From Vibrio hepatarius (GTDB taxonomy: Bacteria > Pseudomonadota > Gammaproteobacteria > Enterobacterales > Vibrionaceae): 64,000 nt of DNA. The number at the start of each line of letters is the position of its first letter. The stretch's first letter is position 1. Shown one piece after another: positions 8,586 to 16,184 of this stretch. The translations under genes and the position numbers were made by a program. The stretch covers positions 1-64,000 of the forward strand of contig NZ_JAATOO010000018.1 in NCBI RefSeq assembly GCF_011806575.1, given 5' to 3'. Under the pieces are notes generated by a model. That model was not told the DNA's origin, did not search any database, and saw only the letters and a list, made by a program, of their open reading frames with translations.

Positions 8586-8758
8586 TACCAATCACAGTAA
8601 GTAAATGGTCAGAAATAGCGTAGGAAAAATGCTTGAGAACAAGGCAAAATTTTTCGATAAGTAGTGATTCTACAATCAACTTACTTTAAACGAAAAGTTA
8701 ACGCAGTTATCGAGTATTTTAACAAGCTAGAATGAACAGTTATTTACTACGATTGGTA
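8586..8758. mobile_element. MITE-like inverted-repeat element (173 bp)
   Basis: The segment begins TACCAATC and ends GATTGGTA, and the complementarity continues inward for about 55 bases on each side with mismatches and small gaps (for example AGTAAGTAAATG against AGTAAATAACTG). It contains no open frame. It fills the space exactly between the metQ terminator and the stop codon of the AraC-type gene. Size, long imperfect inverted ends and lack of coding fit a non-autonomous element or a dispersed Vibrio intergenic repeat. No clear target duplication beyond a possible TA is visible. Mobility is inferred. Confidence 0.65.
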
Positions 8759-9697
8759 CTATTTCAGTGGCAAGTAAACTTCTGTGACTAAATCACACTC
8801 GTCCACTTGATGGACAAAATTGAGATAGTGGAAAAAGCACGGGAAGTCTCTTAACTCTTCACCACTTTGCGGCAACCAGCTTCGGTATAGCTGATAGACG
8901 GTCTCACCAATTCGATCGTGACTGCCTTTATGAATCGCCATCGCACAGCGCCCTGCCGGAATAACTCCCGCTTTCACGTCAAATTCATTGTCAGGCACCT
9001 CACCTCGATGAGTACCACAGATATCAAAACGAAATTCATCCTCGGGTATGTCGCTCGGGTCAGAATACGGCACACCAAATGTTTCGCTTTTCTCGACCGG
9101 TGATAACCCCGTGCTTTTGCGCCACTGAATAAACTTACTTGCGGTTTCAAGTACCAGATTCGGATGCCCTTTGTGTTCAATCAGTGCGACTTCACGTTGA
9201 GCGAAATCGACCACAGTTACGTCTAACATGTTTTCTCCTTGCGTTGGTGGCTGGGCTACGTATTTCGCATGCCAATGTTGCCACGCTGGCTGGTTTCTAA
9301 ATTGAGAAGGAGTCTGGTCAAAGATGCGAGAAAATGCTCGTGAGAACGCTTCTGGGCTCTCAAATCCCGCTTCGTAAGCAATGTCAATAACGCTATATTT
9401 AGCTTCAAACGCCAAACGAAATGAAGCACGCTTCAACCTCGCCATCTGCACATACTGTACCGCGCTGACTCCCATATAAGCCTTAAACAAACGGTGGAAA
9501 TGGTACTTCGAACAGATCGCGACCTCACTAAGCACGTCCAGTGTCAGCGTCTCGTCGAGGTGCTTGGCAATATAATCACACACCCGTTCAATTCTGTTTA
9601 AATGTTGTTGATTCGTCACAGTGTTCCATTTCACGTTGGTGGCTGTATGCAAATAATATGGCTCAGCCGATTGAGAAGCCTGATTGAGATTGCGCAA
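8759..9697 (-). CDS. AraC-family regulator with GyrI-like effector domain
   Basis: Transcription factor of 312 aa with the order of the Rob/SoxS-like group. An AraC-type double helix-turn-helix lies at about 35-135 (LTLDVLSEVAICSKYHFHRL and DIAYEAGFESPEAFSRAFSR). A GyrI-like small-molecule-binding domain fills about 155-312 (DVTVVDFAQREVALIEHKG at its start). Such proteins sense hydrophobic or cationic compounds; the ligand here is unknown. No ATG precedes the DNA-binding domain. The TTG at 9697 gives the full frame; GTG codons about 20-30 residues in are alternatives, so the start is uncertain. It lies downstream of an AbgT transporter on the same strand, separated by a terminator. Confidence 0.85.
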   Translation of the reverse strand: MRNLNQASQSAEPYYLHTATNVKWNTVTNQQHLNRIERVCDYIAKHLDETLTLDVLSEVAICSKYHFHRLFKAYMGVSAVQYVQMARLKRASFRLAFEAKYSVIDIAYEAGFESPEAFSRAFSRIFDQTPSQFRNQPAWQHWHAKYVAQPPTQGENMLDVTVVDFAQREVALIEHKGHPNLVLETASKFIQWRKSTGLSPVEKSETFGVPYSDPSDIPEDEFRFDICGTHRGEVPDNEFDVKAGVIPAGRCAMAIHKGSHDRIGETVYQLYRSWLPQSGEELRDFPCFFHYLNFVHQVDECDLVTEVYLPLK

Positions 9698-9713
9698 TTT
9701 GCTTTATTTAAAC

Positions 9714-9746
9714 ATAAAAAAAGCCGGAGCTGAGGGCTCCGGCTTT
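9714..9746 (-). terminator. terminator of the AbgT-family gene
   Basis: An 11-bp perfect stem AAAGCCGGAGC (9720-9730) / GCTCCGGCTTT (9736-9746) with a 5-base loop is followed on the minus strand by a run of T. It separates the transporter from the AraC-type gene. Confidence 0.93.
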
Positions 9747-9771
9747 GATGAAAGAAAGATTAACCTGAAAA

Positions 9772-11358
9772 TTAAGGCGTGTAGTACGTCGCCGCACCAG
9801 GACCAACTGGTAGGCCGAACACGAATACCCACAGGTAGAACAGTACACTCCAACCTACGATAAAGCAGAGCGAGTAAGGTAACATGGTCGCGATTAGCGT
9901 ACCGATACCTAGGTTCTTCATGTAGCGTGTCGCCACAGCCAAGATCAGACCAAAGTAACTCATCATTGGAGTGATGATGTTGGTCGTTGAGTCACCGATA
10001 CGGTAAGCCGCCTGAATCGTCTCAGGAGCGTAACCCACTAACATCAACATCGGTACGAAGATAGGTGCCGTCACTGCCCACTGAGCAGACGCAGAACCGA
10101 TCATCAGGTTGATAAAACCACACATCAAGATAAACGCGAAGAACAGCATTGGGCCCGTTAGACCGATACTTTGTAGGAAGTCTGCGCCCGCAACCGCAAA
10201 TACCTGACCAAAGTTAGTCCACTTAAAGAAGGCAACGAACTGAGCCGCGAAGAAAACCAATACAATGTACATGCCCATTGATGACATTGATTTCGCCATT
10301 GCGTCGATCACGTCACGGTCTGTCTTCATTGTGCCAACCACTTTACCGTACACAAAGCCCGGAATAGCGAAGAACACAAAGATGAACGCTACGATACTTT
10401 TCAGGAATGGAGAACCTGCGATCGTACCTGCATCAGAACGTAAAATGCCGTCTGCTGGAACAACAGTCCAAGCAAGCAGTGCTGAAACAACAAGAATCGC
10501 AACACCTGCCAGTTTTAGACCTTTCTTCTCAACGGCAGTGAGGCTGCCCATCTTGTCGTTTGAAAGATCTTCAGACGCTTCTTCGTCGTTGTATTTGCCT
10601 AGTTTTGGCTCAACGATTTTCTCAGTAACAAATGCACCCATACCTGCAATAAAGAAAGTAGAAACAAACATGAAGTACCAGTTAACTTCTGGGCCTACCG
10701 TGTAAGTTGGATCAATCATTTGTGCTGCTGTTTCTGTAATACCAGAAAGCAGTGGGTCAACCGTACCGATCAGAAGATTTGCTGAGTAGCCACCTGATAC
10801 ACCAGCGAATGCCGCAGCAAGACCAGCGAGAGGGTGACGACCTAGAGAGTGGAACAGCATCGCCGCTAGTGGAATAAGAACCACGTAGCCAAGCTCAGAT
10901 GCTGTGTTAGAAATGATACCAGCAAATACAACTGTAACAGTAACCATGCGCTTAGAAGCGCCCATTACCAAGCCACGCATTGCAGCAGACAGAAGACCTG
11001 AATATTCAGCGATAGCCACACCCAGCATAGCAACCAATACGGTGCCTAGCGGAGCAAAACCAACAAAGTTTTTCACTAGGTTAGTTACGATTAGCTCAAG
11101 ACCATCCGCATTCAGCAGACTGACAACCTGAATCATGCCATCTGCAGCACGACCTTTCGCGCCTTCAGGGCGAGGATCGACAACTGCAACATCGAAGTAA
11201 CCTGCGATACCTGATGCAACTAGGATTGCCACACAAAAAAGTGCAAAAAGAGTGATTGGGTGGGGTAATAGGTTCCCTAAATATTCAACACTATCAAGAA
11301 AGCGCGTAAATAACGGCTTCTTTGGTGAATTTTGTTTAATTGAAGCAGATGAACTCAT
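9772..11358 (-). CDS. AbgT-family transporter
   Basis: Inner-membrane protein of 528 aa of the AbgT family. Characterised members take up p-aminobenzoyl-glutamate (AbgT) or export sulfonamide antimetabolites (MtrF, YdaH). About ten or more hydrophobic spans are visible. The family features are a SNTASELGYVVLIPLAA block, a GGYSANLLIGTVDPLLSG re-entrant segment and a matching C-terminal SASAQWAVTAPIFVPML / RIGDSTTNIITPMMSY segment. AAGGAG lies before the ATG. No abgA/abgB peptidase genes are adjacent, so import for cleavage is not supported by context. Substrate is undetermined. A nested hairpin lies 23-64 bp upstream. Confidence 0.88.
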   Translation of the reverse strand: MSSSASIKQNSPKKPLFTRFLDSVEYLGNLLPHPITLFALFCVAILVASGIAGYFDVAVVDPRPEGAKGRAADGMIQVVSLLNADGLELIVTNLVKNFVGFAPLGTVLVAMLGVAIAEYSGLLSAAMRGLVMGASKRMVTVTVVFAGIISNTASELGYVVLIPLAAMLFHSLGRHPLAGLAAAFAGVSGGYSANLLIGTVDPLLSGITETAAQMIDPTYTVGPEVNWYFMFVSTFFIAGMGAFVTEKIVEPKLGKYNDEEASEDLSNDKMGSLTAVEKKGLKLAGVAILVVSALLAWTVVPADGILRSDAGTIAGSPFLKSIVAFIFVFFAIPGFVYGKVVGTMKTDRDVIDAMAKSMSSMGMYIVLVFFAAQFVAFFKWTNFGQVFAVAGADFLQSIGLTGPMLFFAFILMCGFINLMIGSASAQWAVTAPIFVPMLMLVGYAPETIQAAYRIGDSTTNIITPMMSYFGLILAVATRYMKNLGIGTLIATMLPYSLCFIVGWSVLFYLWVFVFGLPVGPGAATYYTP

Positions 11359-11380
11359 CTGTTTACTCCTTGTAGTTATT

Positions 11381-11422
11381 CCTGCGCCAATGTGACAATA
11401 ATGTCAACAAAGCGGGCGCAGG
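11381..11422 (-). promoter_or_regulatory. nested dyad upstream of the AbgT gene
   Basis: Outer arms CCTGCGCC (11381-11388) and GGCGCAGG (11415-11422) are perfect 8-bp inverted repeats. Inside them TGACA (11393-11397) and TGTCA (11402-11406) form a second dyad with a 4-base centre. On the RNA this is one long stem-loop ending 12 bases before the Shine-Dalgarno AAGGAG. On DNA the inner part could be an operator. No T run follows. The remaining gap to rpmJ (11423-11581) is AT-rich with nothing I recognise. Confidence 0.5.
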
Positions 11423-11581
11423 TTACTCGACAAGTCGTTCAATTTAAAATCCAAAATGTTACAAAGTGTGTATTGGATCAGATTTTTTAACGCATTTTGA
11501 ACAAAAAGATAGCAAAAAACACCAATTTAAAAACAATAACTAGCATTATAATTCACCAACAAATCAATCACTCTAATTATG

Positions 11582-11707
11582 TTACCTTTGCACTGCCTTA
11601 AATCTAGGATTCGCCTTACAAATCACATATAGTCGCCCTCTTCGCTTGACGATTTGACAATCAGGGTGACGATTTTTCGCGCTCTTTAATGACTTTAATA
11701 CCTTCAT
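11582..11707 (-). CDS. 50S ribosomal protein L36, zinc-independent type (RpmJ2/YkgO)
   Basis: A 41-aa frame starting [20 protein letters not shown] and ending NPRFKAVQR. It is the C-minus paralogue of L36. The canonical zinc ligands C-x-x-C and the later His are degraded: the second Cys is replaced by Val 20 and the His by Phe 35, while Cys 17 and Cys 30 remain. These forms replace the zinc-binding L36 when zinc is scarce. GAGTAGGA precedes the ATG at 11707. It is 11 bp downstream of the L31 paralogue, and both lie behind a Zur-type palindrome. Confidence 0.9.
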   Translation of the reverse strand: MKVLKSLKSAKNRHPDCQIVKRRGRLYVICKANPRFKAVQR

Positions 11708-11718
11708 TTTCCTACTCT

Positions 11719-11970
11719 TTATTTCCCAAACTGACCAAATCGACGATTGTAGTTCGCCACTCGCCCTTCTTTTTGGATCACGCGCTGTTTACCGGTATAA
11801 AACGGATGCGACTCAGAAGACACTTCGATCATAAAATACGGATATGTGTTGCCGTCTTCCCATTCGATGGTGCGGTCCGTCTGTAACGTTGAGCCCACTA
11901 AAAAATATTTATCGACACTCGTATCGTGAAACACCACTTTGCGGTATTCCGGATGGATATTCGGTTTCAT
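11719..11970 (-). CDS. rpmE2: 50S ribosomal protein L31 type B, zinc-independent (RpmE2/YkgM)
   Basis: L31 paralogue of 83 aa starting [20 protein letters not shown], with the typical SHPFYTGKQ motif near 55-63 and the C-terminal basic [11 protein letters not shown]. It has no cysteine, so it lacks the zinc-binding CxxC of ordinary L31. This type displaces zinc-containing L31 from the ribosome during zinc starvation and frees zinc. AGGAG precedes the ATG. It is the first gene of a two-gene operon with the L36 paralogue and is divergent from trmO. A Zur-like palindrome is 22 bp upstream. Confidence 0.95.
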   Translation of the reverse strand: MKPNIHPEYRKVVFHDTSVDKYFLVGSTLQTDRTIEWEDGNTYPYFMIEVSSESHPFYTGKQRVIQKEGRVANYNRRFGQFGK

Positions 11971-11992
11971 AGCTCTCCTTAAATTTACAACT

Positions 11993-12011
11993 TGTTATGT
12001 TATAACATTTC
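11993..12011. promoter_or_regulatory. Zur box upstream of rpmE2
   Basis: A perfect 12-bp palindrome ATGTTATAACAT (11997-12008) lies inside a longer match to the gammaproteobacterial Zur consensus, read on the minus strand as GAAATGTTATAACATAACA. Position just upstream of the C-minus L31/L36 operon is the known arrangement for Zur control. Confidence 0.85.
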
Positions 12012-12028
12012 AATTAATAATCATTATC
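12010..12028. promoter_or_regulatory. Fur-like box next to the Zur box
   Basis: The 19-mer ending in AATAATCATTATC matches the Fur consensus GATAATGATAATCATTATC at 14 of 19 positions. It abuts the Zur palindrome in the rpmE2-trmO divergent region. AT-rich background could produce this by chance. Confidence 0.4.
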
Positions 12029-12095
12029 AAAAAGTTTTGCAAGTCATTTTTGTGATATTTTGAGCGCAAGATTGTTAGACAGACACGAACACACT

Positions 12096-12791
12096 ATGTA
12101 TTCCATAGAGCCAATCGGTTTTATTGAAAGCCCTTATAAAGAGAAATTTGCCGTACCGAGACAACCGCGATTGGTACCCGCTGCTGAAGCCAGAGTGCGA
12201 CTAGCTGGTACGGCGAACAGCCCAGAAGCGCTGCGCGGTATCGAACAATTTAGTCATGTCTGGCTGTTGTTCTTGTTTGACCAGAATCTCGACGCGGGCT
12301 GGAAACCAACCGTGCGCCCGCCAAGGCTGGGTGGTAACGAACGAATCGGAGTTTTTGCGTCACGATCCACATTTCGCCCTAATGGAATCGGCATGTCCGC
12401 GGTCGAAGTAAAAGGCGTGAGTAAAAGAGGCGATCAGCTATATCTGGAGTTAGGCAGTGTCGACTTGGTTGATGGCACACCGATTGTGGATATCAAGCCT
12501 TATATCCCCTATTCAGACTCAATTAGCGATGCAACGGGCGGGTATGCTGAAGCCGAACCAGAAACATCGCGAGTTTGTTTTTCATCTCAAGCGTTAGCGA
12601 TGTTGCAATCTCGTCAAGATGGCTTGATGCAGCAGCAAGTGATCGAGCAAGTATTAGCTCAAGATCCCCGCCCTGCATATAAGAAAAACAAATCCGACGA
12701 TAAAGAATATGCGGTAAATTTGTTCGATCTGAACGTAAAGTTCAGAGTAAATGGCAACTTAATAACAGTTAGCGCTATTGAACGCTTTTGA
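12096..12791 (+). CDS. trmO: tRNA (t6A37) N6-methyltransferase TrmO (TsaA/YaeB)
   Basis: Enzyme of 231 aa that methylates N6-threonylcarbamoyl-adenosine 37 (m6t6A) in threonine tRNAs using S-adenosylmethionine. The beta-barrel TsaA domain spans about 1-140. It contains the family blocks IGFIESPYKEKFAVPRQPRL near the start, RGIEQFSHVWLLF, RSTFRPNGIGMS and GTPIVDIKPYIPY. A smaller C-terminal domain follows. I chose the ATG at 12096; the frame opens at a TTG at 12060, which would add 12 residues not seen in the family. No strong ribosome site is visible. Divergent from rpmE2. Confidence 0.92.
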   Translation: MYSIEPIGFIESPYKEKFAVPRQPRLVPAAEARVRLAGTANSPEALRGIEQFSHVWLLFLFDQNLDAGWKPTVRPPRLGGNERIGVFASRSTFRPNGIGMSAVEVKGVSKRGDQLYLELGSVDLVDGTPIVDIKPYIPYSDSISDATGGYAEAEPETSRVCFSSQALAMLQSRQDGLMQQQVIEQVLAQDPRPAYKKNKSDDKEYAVNLFDLNVKFRVNGNLITVSAIERF

Positions 12792-12904
12792 CAAAGCAAA
12801 TTGGCTGATATTATAGACGGCTTAACTTTATCCCCACTCTTGGGGCTTTCAGTCTTGGGTTATATTGAACTCAAGTATTTAACTTTAATAAACGGATAGA
12901 ATTA

Positions 12905-14620
12905 ATGCGTACCAGTAATTATCTTCTTTCTACTCTGAAGGAGACTCCAAACGACGCAGAAGTAGTGAGCCACCAGCTCATGCTACGTGCAGGTATGATC
13001 CGTAAGCTGGCTTCAGGTCTATACACCTGGCTACCTACTGGTCTACGTGTACTGCGTAAAGTCGAAAACATCGTTCGTCAAGAGATCGACAATGCAGGTG
13101 CAATCGAAACTTTGATGCCCGTTGTTCAGCCGTTTGAACTTTGGGAAGAGACAGGCCGCAGTGAAAAAATGGGTCCTGAACTACTTCGCTTTACTGACCG
13201 TCATGTTCGTCCGTTTGTTCTTAGCCCGACCGCTGAAGAAGTGATCACCAGCTTAGTACGTAACGAAGTGAGCTCGTACAAGCAGCTTCCTCTGAACCTG
13301 TACCAAATCCAGACGAAATTCCGTGACGAACGTCGTCCACGCTTTGGCGTAATGCGTTCTCGTGAGTTCTCGATGATGGATGCGTACAGCTTCGACATCG
13401 ACAAAGAAGGTCTACAGAAGTCATACGACGCAATGCACGATGCATACTGCCGCGCATTTGACCGTATGGGCCTGGATTACCGTCCTGTACTTGCTGATAG
13501 CGGTGCTATCGGTGGTAGCGGCTCTCAAGAGTTCCACGTACTTGCAGAAAGCGGCGAAGACTTAATTGCGTTCTCAACCGAGTCAGACTACGCGGCGAAC
13601 ATCGAAAAAGCAGAAGCAGTGGCTCTTGCAGACGCGGCGCCAGCGCCAACTCAAGAGATGACACTTGTTGATACGCCAAACGCGAAAACCATCGCGGAAC
13701 TGGTTGAGCAACACGGTCTAGCAATAGAGAAAACCGTTAAGACACTGTTTGTTAAAGCGTCTGACGAAGTGGACGCACCAATCATCGCTCTTATCGTTCG
13801 TGGTGACCACGAACTGAACGAAGTGAAAGCAGAGAACCTGCCACAAGTGGCGGCTCCACTAGAAATGGCAACAGAAGAAGAGATTCGCGCTCTGATCGGT
13901 GCTGGCCCTGGTTCACTCGGTCCTGTTGGTCTTGAGCTACCGTTCATCGTTGACCGCAGTGTAGCGGTAATGAGTGACTTTGGCGCAGGTGCAAACGTCG
14001 ATGGTAAACACTACTTCGGTATTAACTGGGGTCGTGACGTAGAGCTTGGTCAAGTTGAAGACCTACGCAACGTGGTTGAAGGCGATCCAAGCCCTTGTGG
14101 TAAAGGTACAATCCAGCTTAAACGTGGTATCGAAGTTGGCCATATCTTCCAGCTTGGTAAAAACTACTCTGAGAAGATGAACTGTGGCGTTCTTGGTCCT
14201 GACGGTAAGAACGTGATTCTAGAGATGGGTTGTTACGGCATCGGTGTCACTCGCGTTGTAGCGGCTGCAATTGAACAAAACCACGACAAGTACGGCATCA
14301 TTTGGCCTGACGCATTAGCGCCGTTCCAAGTGGCTATCGTACCAATGAACATGCACAAGTCAGAAGAAGTGAAAGAAGCGGCTGAGAAGCTGTACGCGGA
14401 ACTGACAGCAATGGGTATCGACGTTCTGTTTGATGACCGTAAAGAGCGCCCAGGCGTGATGTTCTCTGATATGGAACTGCTTGGTGTACCACACACCATC
14501 ATCATCGGTGACCGTTCAATGAAAGAAGGCAACTTCGAGTACAAGAACCGTCGTACTGGTGAGAAACAAGCGGTTGCGATGGCAGACATCGTAGAGCACG
14601 TAAAAGCTCAGATGGCTTAA
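12905..14620 (+). CDS. proS: prolyl-tRNA synthetase ProS
   Basis: Class II synthetase of 571 aa, the bacterial form that charges tRNA-Pro. Motif 1 and the catalytic core start at the N-terminus ([20 protein letters not shown]), motif 2 is in [17 protein letters not shown], and motif 3 in [14 protein letters not shown]. The insertion at about 220-405 is the editing domain that hydrolyses misacylated Ala-tRNA-Pro. The anticodon-binding domain fills the last 110 residues ([12 protein letters not shown] onward). Length equals the family norm. It stands alone, 113 bp after trmO, and ends in a strong terminator. Confidence 0.97.
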   Translation: MRTSNYLLSTLKETPNDAEVVSHQLMLRAGMIRKLASGLYTWLPTGLRVLRKVENIVRQEIDNAGAIETLMPVVQPFELWEETGRSEKMGPELLRFTDRHVRPFVLSPTAEEVITSLVRNEVSSYKQLPLNLYQIQTKFRDERRPRFGVMRSREFSMMDAYSFDIDKEGLQKSYDAMHDAYCRAFDRMGLDYRPVLADSGAIGGSGSQEFHVLAESGEDLIAFSTESDYAANIEKAEAVALADAAPAPTQEMTLVDTPNAKTIAELVEQHGLAIEKTVKTLFVKASDEVDAPIIALIVRGDHELNEVKAENLPQVAAPLEMATEEEIRALIGAGPGSLGPVGLELPFIVDRSVAVMSDFGAGANVDGKHYFGINWGRDVELGQVEDLRNVVEGDPSPCGKGTIQLKRGIEVGHIFQLGKNYSEKMNCGVLGPDGKNVILEMGCYGIGVTRVVAAAIEQNHDKYGIIWPDALAPFQVAIVPMNMHKSEEVKEAAEKLYAELTAMGIDVLFDDRKERPGVMFSDMELLGVPHTIIIGDRSMKEGNFEYKNRRTGEKQAVAMADIVEHVKAQMA

Positions 14621-14627
14621 CAAGAAG

Positions 14628-14653
14628 AAGGCTGGCAATCGCCAGCCTTTTTT
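14628..14653 (+). terminator. terminator of proS
   Basis: Stem AAGGCTGGC / GCCAGCCTT with an AATC loop and a T run. It lies between the convergent proS and the hydrolase gene, and its A-rich left flank is short, so it serves mainly proS. Confidence 0.9.
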
Positions 14654-16056
14654 TATTCTTTGTCCGCGGAATAATCTCCACTTGGTGCCTTTTGGACCAT
14701 CGAGCTAATCTCGTCGCTGAACCATCCAGTTTTAAACTCAAAATCAGAAACCACGTCAAAGGTACGATAAAGTTTCTCTCCAACTTTATACATCGGGTAT
14801 TTCAACTGATCTTTTCCTTGAATAAACAGTTGCCCCTCCTTCACAGTCACGTCAGCATAAAATTCTCCGTCATAATGATAACGCCCCACGTACTCATTCA
14901 GTTCATCCAATCTAGGTCTTTCCACCTTCTGGCGATTAAGCTGATAGTTTGGCCAATCGTAAGCGATAGAAAGCGCACGTATGATTTCTAGCGCCAAAGC
15001 ACCACCGCCTTGCCCATTCGTCGCGACAACTGCCCCGCTCCCTAACTCGGGGTACAAAACGAAATGACTTTCATAACCTCGATTGATACCGCCGTGAAAA
15101 ACGTAGGTGCCTCGCTCGTCGGAATAACGGAAAAAACCCAATCCTAAAAACGGTTGAATTGGTTCGCTTATCACTTTCAAGGTAGAAGTAGGGATAAAGC
15201 CCTGTCTTTGTTTGGTATAAATCTCATGAATATTAATCAATAGCTGAGCAAGATCCGGAGTGCTGGTCCATAAGCCTGCGGCGGCTTTCGAGGAAAATCG
15301 ATTCCACCCACCATCAATCCAGCTCCCATACTCCGAACCATGAGCAAGGTCTAACCCTAAGTATTCAATGTTTTTTTGGTCGAAGCTCGTGTGCCTCAAA
15401 CCTAGCAGATCGATGAGCTGGGATTTAGCTATCTCTTCAAAGGACTTCTTATAGAGAGTTTCTAAAACAGATTGGACAAAGATATAGCCAACGTTAGAGT
15501 AGGAAAATTGACCTTGTAACTGGTTTTGTTCAAACGGTAGAGTTCCATATTCACCTTTCGCGAGCTCAGCCAAGCTCGGGTAGTATTGGTCTCGCGTAAA
15601 GCCTGCTAAACCATATGACGCAAAACCTGCAGTATGGGAAAGCAATTGCCTTAAAGATACTGGTTGGGTAGCTTTCGCTTTCAATTCAGCGATAAGCAAC
15701 GGACGAATATCTTCATCTAACGTCACCTTCCCCTCGTCAACCGCTTTGAGCACCAACAGAGTAGTGACAGGCTTACTGATGGAAGCCATCTGAAAAACCG
15801 AATCCACTGCCACTGGTTCATCGGCTTTATTTTTCACACCTTCTGCGTGCGTCCAAATAATCTCACCTTTATCAAAAACGGTAATGCTTACCCCTGGAAT
15901 GTCCCAATAGCGCATTCTATCAACCAAATCTAACGGCTGTTGACTTTCTCCGTCATATTGGTACATGGGCAATAGATGGCTTAATGCTTCACTTTTCGGT
16001 TCAGCATAAACTGAAGCACTAACCAGTAATAAAAAACATAGACTCTTCCACCTCAT
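14653..16056 (-). CDS. serine hydrolase of the class C beta-lactamase family
   Basis: Secreted or periplasmic protein of 467 aa with a signal peptide (MRWKSLCFLLLVSASVYA). The penicillin-binding/AmpC-type fold shows all three active-site motifs: S-x-x-K at Ser 92-Lys 95 (SISK), Y-x-N at Tyr 186-Asn 188 (YSN), and HGG at 321-323 in place of KTG. An HGG third motif is common in esterases, D-aminopeptidases and other non-lactamase members, so beta-lactam resistance should not be assumed. A C-terminal lipocalin-like beta region (about 375-467) follows. AGAGG precedes the ATG. Substrate unknown. Confidence 0.85.
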   Translation of the reverse strand: MRWKSLCFLLLVSASVYAEPKSEALSHLLPMYQYDGESQQPLDLVDRMRYWDIPGVSITVFDKGEIIWTHAEGVKNKADEPVAVDSVFQMASISKPVTTLLVLKAVDEGKVTLDEDIRPLLIAELKAKATQPVSLRQLLSHTAGFASYGLAGFTRDQYYPSLAELAKGEYGTLPFEQNQLQGQFSYSNVGYIFVQSVLETLYKKSFEEIAKSQLIDLLGLRHTSFDQKNIEYLGLDLAHGSEYGSWIDGGWNRFSSKAAAGLWTSTPDLAQLLINIHEIYTKQRQGFIPTSTLKVISEPIQPFLGLGFFRYSDERGTYVFHGGINRGYESHFVLYPELGSGAVVATNGQGGGALALEIIRALSIAYDWPNYQLNRQKVERPRLDELNEYVGRYHYDGEFYADVTVKEGQLFIQGKDQLKYPMYKVGEKLYRTFDVVSDFEFKTGWFSDEISSMVQKAPSGDYSADKE

Positions 16057-16081
16057 ACTCTTACCTCTAGATAAAACAAAA

Positions 16082-16109
16082 CCATTGATTTGTAATACAA
16101 TATCAATGG
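16082..16109 (-). terminator. hairpin between the yafJ-like gene and the hydrolase gene
   Basis: CCATTGAT (16082-16089) and ATCAATGG (16102-16109) pair perfectly, and the inner TTGTA / TACAA pair extends the stem with one bulged T. On the minus strand it is followed by TTTTGTTTTATC, as in an AT-rich intrinsic terminator for the yafJ-like gene. Because it is 26 bp upstream of the hydrolase start, it could also be an operator. Confidence 0.5.
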
Positions 16110-16184
16110 CCTGAATATAAACTTTGGTTGAGTTTCCCAGCAGTACTCAATGAGTCGAGTAATTTTCAGAGTGACTTCACTAAT

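Noticed and set aside
12832..12845. CCCC-ACTCTT-GGGG dyad between trmO and proS as a terminator
   Set aside because: The stem is only 4 bp and the following T run is three bases; too weak to call.
14653..16056. Antibiotic-resistance beta-lactamase
   Set aside because: The third motif is HGG and no mobile element or AmpR-type regulator is near; a general serine hydrolase is safer.
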